Source of the DNA: an uncultured Paraprevotella sp.
GTDB lineage: Bacteria; Bacteroidota; Bacteroidia; Bacteroidales; Bacteroidaceae
Assembly: GCA_944321345.1 (NCBI GenBank)
Contig: CALUKY010000006.1
Span: 46,606 to 110,605, forward strand
DNA length: 64,000 nt
Reading direction: 5' to 3'
How positions within the stretch are numbered: the stretch's first letter is position 1; each line of letters begins with the position of its first letter. A model generated the notes under the pieces. The model did no database searches. It saw only the letters and a program-made list of their open reading frames with translations, and had not been told where the DNA came from. Both the position numbers and the translations under genes were made by a program. This document shows, in pieces, positions 60,235-64,000 of the stretch.

Positions 60235-60517
60235 TGTTAAAAAAAAGTTGGGGATACCCTTTGGGGATACCTTTGGGGATACCCCCCTATTAAGTGTTCT
60301 TAAGCGCCATTACTTCGTATCATAAAAGTTGGGGATACCTTTTTAACTGTTTTTTTGTGCGGTTTGTTATGTGGTATTTCCGCTTGAATGGTGTTTTAGG
60401 CGGTTTTTTGTGTGATTTAAAGGGGGATAATACGTTATATCATTTATTTTTTAGGTTTATATTTAGTTGATTATTACAGATTTACATAGATTGTCGCATT
60501 AAAAATGTGTGTGTCGC
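60235..60517 (+). repeat. 283-bp direct repeat, copy B (GGGGATACC type)
   Basis: Same length and order of elements as copy A, 444 bp downstream. All four internal motifs read GGGGATACC instead of GGGCATACC or GGACATACC. The hairpin AACTG/CGGTT keeps pairing by a G-U pair, and CCGC/GCGG followed by TTTTTT is a fair terminator. Confidence 0.85.
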
Positions 60518-60634
60518 TTCTTAAATAATAAAAGAAATATAGTAAATTTCTTTAGTGTGATTGATTTACAAACCAAAAAAGGAAAGCCCGGAAGAATAAT
60601 TCCTCCGGGCTTCTGTTTCTTATTTGTTAGCATA

Positions 60635-60850
60635 CTATTCCGATGACTTACAGCATTCACGTAGGCTTTCCAGTAGAAAACGTACGTTGTAGACATCATT
60701 AATAATTTCATCATTACTACCGCCTCCTGTAGGGTCTAGGTAACTGATTGTAGCGGTAAAGAGCACATGATCTAACGAGGTGGCTAATTCCTCAGGGGTG
60801 CACGTACAGAAAAGTTTCTCTATTTCTTTCATATTGCAGTTTGGCTTCAT
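60635..60850 (-). CDS. Small phage-region protein, unknown
   Basis: A 71-residue acidic protein (MKPNCNMKEIEKLFCTCTPE, YLDPTGGGSNDEIINDVYNV, ending LRECCKSSE). No family recognised. It begins 3 nt after the stop of the 78-residue gene, so the two are co-translated. An internal ATG (60832) could be the true start. The helical, small, cysteine-containing character is common in phage early or accessory genes. Confidence 0.5.
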   Translation of the reverse strand: MKPNCNMKEIEKLFCTCTPEELATSLDHVLFTATISYLDPTGGGSNDEIINDVYNVRFLLESLRECCKSSE

Positions 60851-60853
60851 GGT

Positions 60854-61090
60854 TTATCCCTCCTGTCCGTTTAGTTTAACCTCTGTTCTGTATTCTGTAG
60901 TTTGACTGATCTTTATCTTTAAAGCATCAGACATAAAGCTATAAACTACAAGAACAAAAGCCTGAATAGAATCATAATACAGACTTCTTAGGTTGTTAGT
61001 CTGTTCCTGTTCCTCTGCTCCAGAACTACTTAATAACTCAAAATCTCGGATTGTGTCTGCAAGGAGTACAGACAAAGCATTTTTTTTCAT
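60854..61090 (-). CDS. Small helical phage-region protein, unknown
   Basis: A 78-residue protein (MKKNALSVLLADTIRDFELL, then an acidic loop, LYYDSIQAFVLVVYSFMSDA, and a basic end). Start chosen at 61090; the frame is open to 61108. It is preceded on its strand by a promoter and a structured leader with a terminator-like hairpin (61112-61184), so its expression may be attenuated. First gene of a two-gene minus-strand unit in the element. No family recognised. Confidence 0.5.
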   Translation of the reverse strand: MKKNALSVLLADTIRDFELLSSSGAEEQEQTNNLRSLYYDSIQAFVLVVYSFMSDALKIKISQTTEYRTEVKLNGQEG

Positions 61091-61111
61091 AATTAAAAAA
61101 GAAAACAAAAA

Positions 61112-61184
61112 GCCCCTTTGTTACGGTGTCCTACACGATGATAAAACGTGCGTGGCCGTTTCCAGTACCACCACCGACAAAGGG
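61112..61184 (-). ncRNA. Structured leader RNA with terminator-like base stem
   Basis: On the minus strand a base stem (9 bp CCCCTTTGT/ACAAAGGGG plus 5 bp CGGTG/CACCG after a 2-nt bulge) encloses two hairpins, GTGG/CCAC and CACG/CGTG. The base stem is followed by CTTTTTGTTTTC. This three-way-junction shape with a T-run lies between a promoter and the 78-residue gene, as expected of an attenuator, riboswitch-like element or small RNA. I do not recognise the family. Confidence 0.55.
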
Positions 61185-61238
61185 GTATAATAATATTTTC
61201 TTTTCTCAAAATCATATATTTATCATTTTTAGGATATG

Positions 61239-61269
61239 CAAAAGTAGGCATTAAATTTATACGAAGCAA
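61239..61269 (-). promoter_or_regulatory. Promoter of the leader RNA and small-gene unit
   Basis: On the minus strand TTG (61267-61269), a 20-nt spacer and the perfect -7 box TACTTTTG (61239-61246). The predicted start is about 45 nt before the structured RNA. Confidence 0.65.
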
Positions 61270-61370
61270 GAAAAATGCTGTTTTTATGTTTATGAAGAAT
61301 CTCAAAACGCTGATAAACAGGATATAACTATATGATAATAGAAACTATCCCCCCAAAAAAAAGTATGTAA

Positions 61371-61437
61371 TAGTTACACACTTTTATGTAACGGTTACAC
61401 ACTTTTTTGTGAAACGGTTACATAGATTTTATATTTG
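61371..61437 (+). promoter_or_regulatory. Operator-rich promoter of the capsid operon
   Basis: TTTG (61406-61409), a 20-nt spacer and TATATTTG (61430-61437) form a full promoter 19 nt before the protease ATG. Around it are two GTTACACACTTTT repeats and the palindrome TGTAACGGTTACA, followed by another GGTTACA. Sites overlapping the -33 region suggest repressor control. Confidence 0.65.
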
Positions 61438-61455
61438 CAGAAAAACCTAAAGGCA

Positions 61456-62439
61456 ATGAAAAAAAATAGTTTTATAGTATCAGATGAATCAAAAAACTGT
61501 TACGGGATGGTTGTTAAAACGGACGGAATCAATCTGGAAGCGTTTCGGAAAAATCCTGTAATGTTATACATGCACGAACGGAAAACGGTTGTAGGTAGAT
61601 GGGAAAACTTGAGAGTTGAAGACTCAAAACTGCTTGCAGACGCTGTTTTTGACGATACAACAGAGTTAGGAAAAAATGTAAAGGCACAAGTAGAAAAAGG
61701 TTTCTTGCGCTCTGCTTCGATAGGAATTGAAATCGTAAACGAACAAGAAATAAACGGTGTAAGGACTGTTACAGAAAGTGTTCTTACTGAAATTTCCATA
61801 GTAGACATACCAGGGAATAAAAACGCTGTTAAATTACGCTATTCAGGCGGAAATGTATATTTAAGACTTGAAACTCCACACAAAATTAAGAGCCTGAGAA
61901 ATGAGCTGATCAGCCTCCTACAATTGGATGCCAAAGCAACGGATGAAGATATAATAAACCACATTCAGGAGTTATTAAATCATCCGGATCAGGCGACAAT
62001 AGATGTAGAAAACGCTATCAGTAATGGATTGATAAACGCAGAAGAACGTTATAACTTTATAAGTCTGGCAAGGGTTAGCCCGTCCGTATTCAATCGTTTT
62101 ATTGACGGAGAGAAAAAAAAGAATGAAACCAGTATAGAACACGTTTTAAACAAGGCTTTCAAGGATGGAAGATTGAAATATACCCAACAAAAGGATGTGT
62201 ATCGAAAAATCGGTCTTAAAATGGGTTTAGACGTACTTTCTGAGTTGTTGGATACCGTTGCAATAGTCAAACCATCAGACATTCTTAAAATGGCACGGGG
62301 TACGACTTCCTCCAATCAACAAGAAAATGAAATTCCGACAGATCCGGTTGAAAAGCTGAGATATTACAGGAAATATAAACCTGAATATCTAAAGGAACAC
62401 CCGGAAGTATATGAACAACTACTTAAAGCATTAAAATAA
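61456..62439 (+). CDS. Phage prohead (head maturation) protease
   Basis: 327 residues from the ATG at 61456. The first ~140 residues carry the HK97-type prohead protease core (FRKNPVMLYMHERKTVVGRW, KGFLRSASIGIEIV, LTEISIVDIPGNKNAVKLRY). The C-terminal half is helical, probably a scaffold-like or linker region removed in maturation. It lies 7 nt before the capsid gene. No portal or terminase gene precedes it: the upstream neighbour is a promoter and then minus-strand small genes, unusual for a phage head operon. Confidence 0.82.
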   Translation: MKKNSFIVSDESKNCYGMVVKTDGINLEAFRKNPVMLYMHERKTVVGRWENLRVEDSKLLADAVFDDTTELGKNVKAQVEKGFLRSASIGIEIVNEQEINGVRTVTESVLTEISIVDIPGNKNAVKLRYSGGNVYLRLETPHKIKSLRNELISLLQLDAKATDEDIINHIQELLNHPDQATIDVENAISNGLINAEERYNFISLARVSPSVFNRFIDGEKKKNETSIEHVLNKAFKDGRLKYTQQKDVYRKIGLKMGLDVLSELLDTVAIVKPSDILKMARGTTSSNQQENEIPTDPVEKLRYYRKYKPEYLKEHPEVYEQLLKALK

Positions 62440-62446
62440 AATCAAC

Positions 62447-63442
62447 ATGGCATTAAACAAACAAATTTGGGTAAGTCAATTAAAAGAGAATTTTTACCCT
62501 GAAAGAAACTTCTTAACTAAGGTTACAGATTTTACAGATGATGTTGATGCAAATACACTGCATATAGCATCAGCCGGAATAGATCCAAAAGTTCTGATCA
62601 ATAACAAAACCTATCCGATAAAAGTAATTGAACGTGAGGATCAGGATAACCAGATACCGCTAGATACGTTTGATACAGAAAATACCGTTGTGCGGCATAT
62701 CGAGGAAGCGGAATACAGTTACGGCAAACTTGAAAGCGTGATCAGACAACACCGACTAACGCTCCAGACAAGCACTGCACAAAAGGCAATCCATGCTTTT
62801 GCACCTCTGAACGATACACCCGACACACCCATAGTAGAAACAACAGGTGAAGTTGTCAACGGCAGAAAAAGAATGAAGTTTGCAGATATACTCACATTGA
62901 AAGAGAAATTTGATAATGCGCTGGTTCCGCTCAACGACAGATATATAGTTCTTCATCCTACTCATGTAACAGATCTTATGCTGGAGGATTTACAGCTGTT
63001 TAAGGATCTTACAGAAATCCGTGATGGAGAACCGATTAAATTTGCCGGATTTGGTACCTTTCAATTTCCTTATATGCCTAAATATTCAAGAACAGGACCG
63101 GAAGATCCGCTTACTAAGTCTGATTTCAATGTAGAAAGCAAGAATGCGTCAATAGTCAGTGTTGCATTCCAAAAGTATGAAGTAATGAAAGCAGACGGTA
63201 CACTGGATATGTTTTCACGTTTAGATGATCCGGAAGAACGTGGCAGTATTATAGGCTTCCAAAAACGCTTTATTGCTATGCCTATCAGAAATAAGGGAAT
63301 CGGGGCTATTGTTAGTGTGGATGAATCACAAAACACCAGCGCTGCACCTTTGAAAACTCAAAAAAGCATGATGCAAAACGAGACTTTAAACAAGACCCTT
63401 TCAGAAAGCAAAGAAGACGATGAACAAGGCGAATTAGAATAA
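62447..63442 (+). CDS. Phage major capsid protein
   Basis: 331 residues. The N-terminus (ALNKQIWVSQLKENFYPERN, FLTKVTDFTDDV) and the order of beta segments (IHAFAPLNDTP, DRYIVLHPTHVTDLMLED, FAGFGTFQFPYMPKYSR, FQKRFIAMPIRNKGIGAIVS) fit HK97-fold major capsid proteins of Bacteroidetes phages. The C-terminal ~40 residues are an acidic tail (LSESKEDDEQGELE). Directly after the protease gene, as in tailed-phage head modules. Confidence 0.8.
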   Translation: MALNKQIWVSQLKENFYPERNFLTKVTDFTDDVDANTLHIASAGIDPKVLINNKTYPIKVIEREDQDNQIPLDTFDTENTVVRHIEEAEYSYGKLESVIRQHRLTLQTSTAQKAIHAFAPLNDTPDTPIVETTGEVVNGRKRMKFADILTLKEKFDNALVPLNDRYIVLHPTHVTDLMLEDLQLFKDLTEIRDGEPIKFAGFGTFQFPYMPKYSRTGPEDPLTKSDFNVESKNASIVSVAFQKYEVMKADGTLDMFSRLDDPEERGSIIGFQKRFIAMPIRNKGIGAIVSVDESQNTSAAPLKTQKSMMQNETLNKTLSESKEDDEQGELE

Positions 63443-63462
63443 ACAAAATATTAATCGGATAA

Positions 63463-63708
63463 ATGAATAAGACAGAATTACCACTAAGAATAGGACTTAG
63501 TTACAAGTTCAGGCTATATTATGTTATGCAAACCTTGGATAAATATGCAAAATCAGGGCTTTCAAACCGTGAAGTTTATCGTAAGTACATTTATCCGGTT
63601 TTGGGTATTAGCGAAAAAACAATGTATAACATGATTAATAACTCGTGTAAGGAGAAATATCAGCTGACAGAAACAGAAAAGCATTATTTCAAGCAATCAT
63701 TGCTGTAG
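63463..63708 (+). CDS. Small HTH-like protein of the capsid operon
   Basis: An 81-residue basic protein. The stretch SNREVYRKYIYPVLGISEKT followed by MYNMIN reads like a helix-turn-helix, so DNA binding is plausible. It lies 20 nt after the capsid gene as the last gene of the three-gene unit, where a phage would normally carry head-tail connector genes. It could be a regulator or packaging-associated protein; family not recognised. Confidence 0.55.
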   Translation: MNKTELPLRIGLSYKFRLYYVMQTLDKYAKSGLSNREVYRKYIYPVLGISEKTMYNMINNSCKEKYQLTETEKHYFKQSLL

Positions 63709-63788
63709 ATGATGGTTATGTAACGAACTGGCACGTTTAAGTGATTTTATTACTAAATGTGTCAGTTTTTATATAGTGCAAAAAAAAT

Positions 63789-63870
63789 ACAAATCGTTTT
63801 GTGTTAATGGAAATAAAGATAGGTTAATTAACAACATTTCGTTTTGCATTACAGATCACAAATCGTTTTG
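63789..63870 (+). repeat. Three iteron-like ACAAATCGTTTTG repeats
   Basis: Perfect copies at 63789-63801 and 63858-63870 and a two-mismatch copy (ACATTTCGTTTTG) at 63834-63846. Such spaced 13-bp repeats suit replication-initiator, integrase-arm or packaging sites. No gene lies between 63709 and 64000. Confidence 0.65.
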
Positions 63871-63880
63871 CGGTCTGTAA
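63849..63880. other. 32-nt extended hairpin
   Basis: The segment folds on itself with 13 of 14 pairs (TTACAGA/TCTGTAA at the base, one A-C mismatch, one G-U) and includes the third iteron in its stem. Confidence 0.55.
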
Positions 63881-63908
63881 AAGGTGATCAAAAATTTGAC
63901 CACCTTTT
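63879..63908 (+). terminator. Hairpin with T-run after the capsid operon
   Basis: A 14-nt arm (63879-63892) pairs with 63895-63908 with one mismatch. The right arm ends in TTTT, fitting a terminator, although the distance from the last gene is 170 nt. Confidence 0.5.
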
Positions 63909-63911
63909 GTT

Positions 63912-63925
63912 CTTTCCGCGGAAAG
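63912..63925. other. 14-bp perfect palindrome
   Basis: CTTTCCGCGGAAAG is fully self-complementary. It lies beside a short stretch faintly resembling a tRNA 3' end (read on the minus strand), a possible attachment-site context. Confidence 0.4.
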
Positions 63926-64000
63926 GGAGGCTCTCGAACCTACATATTCAAGAAATATCATAAAATTGCAAATCATTAATAATCAAGCACTATTTGGAGT

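Larger units (their letters stand above)
59384..60634. other. 1.25-kb gene-free AT-rich tract
   Basis: No open frame here looks like a real protein. The tract holds an inverted GGGGATACC motif (59561-59569), three TCTAAACG repeats (59612-59640), a 12-bp hairpin (59675-59715), two 283-bp direct repeats and a promoter-like box before the second one (60189-60196). Base composition differs sharply from the ~48% GC upstream, marking entry into a mobile element. Confidence 0.75.

Noticed and set aside
63909-63945. tRNA gene or tRNA 3' end at the right edge
   Set aside because: The minus strand has a TTCGA-like core and a CCTTTCCGC end, but the T-stem does not pair and no anticodon or D arm is present.

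Overview
The window looks like a chromosome segment from a gut Bacteroidales, most likely Bacteroides, Phocaeicola or a close relative. The evidence is repeated promoters of the TTTG / ~20 nt / TAnnTTTG type, no Shine-Dalgarno-like spacing, SusC-like and DUF4252-type families, a NanL-NanE-NanT style sialic acid operon, and surface proteins ending in sorting-tail-like modules. Species is not decided by the sequence alone.

Layout. 1-5 kb: a YczE-like membrane protein, remnants of a secreted protein, and a tightly overlapping operon with an ECF sigma factor, its likely anti-sigma partner, two DUF4252 proteins and a PagL-like outer-membrane protein. 5-10.3 kb: PepSY membrane protein, methyltransferase, and RecD2 helicase with a small helical partner. 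10.6-14.3 kb: a TonB-dependent receptor, DUF362 lipoprotein and cyclophilin-like lipoprotein operon. 14.4-25.6 kb: an SDR enzyme, a truncated MATE gene, two flavodoxin-fold proteins, a Bacteroidetes-type AddAB recombination nuclease, a second SDR enzyme and a LOG-fold protein. 25.6-32.7 kb: an accessory stretch with an orphan non-coding transcription unit, a GIY-YIG protein, glycerate kinase, and an McrBC restriction system with an appended relic of a DUF3990-type module. 33-38.2 kb: five-gene sialic acid operon. 38.4-42.6 kb: nitrosative-stress genes (Crp/Fnr regulator, hybrid cluster protein, iron-centre repair protein). 42.7-46.2 kb: N-end-rule operon clpS-clpA-aat. 46.5-59.3 kb: large secreted CotH and papain-like proteins, an exonuclease/phosphatase fusion, and an AraC-controlled hydrolase/acetyltransferase pair.

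From about 59.4 kb to the window end the DNA becomes AT-rich and phage-like: two 283-bp direct repeats, iteron-like motifs, a structured leader RNA, small unknown genes, and an operon with a prohead protease and a major capsid protein but no portal or terminase in view. This is probably one end of a phage satellite or decayed prophage and is the most unusual part of the window. The other unusual signal is a pair of distant 22-bp-period tandem arrays (38.2 and 46.3 kb) that share a core and keep hairpin pairing although their arms differ.

All calls come from reading the sequence and remembered family features; no database search was possible.
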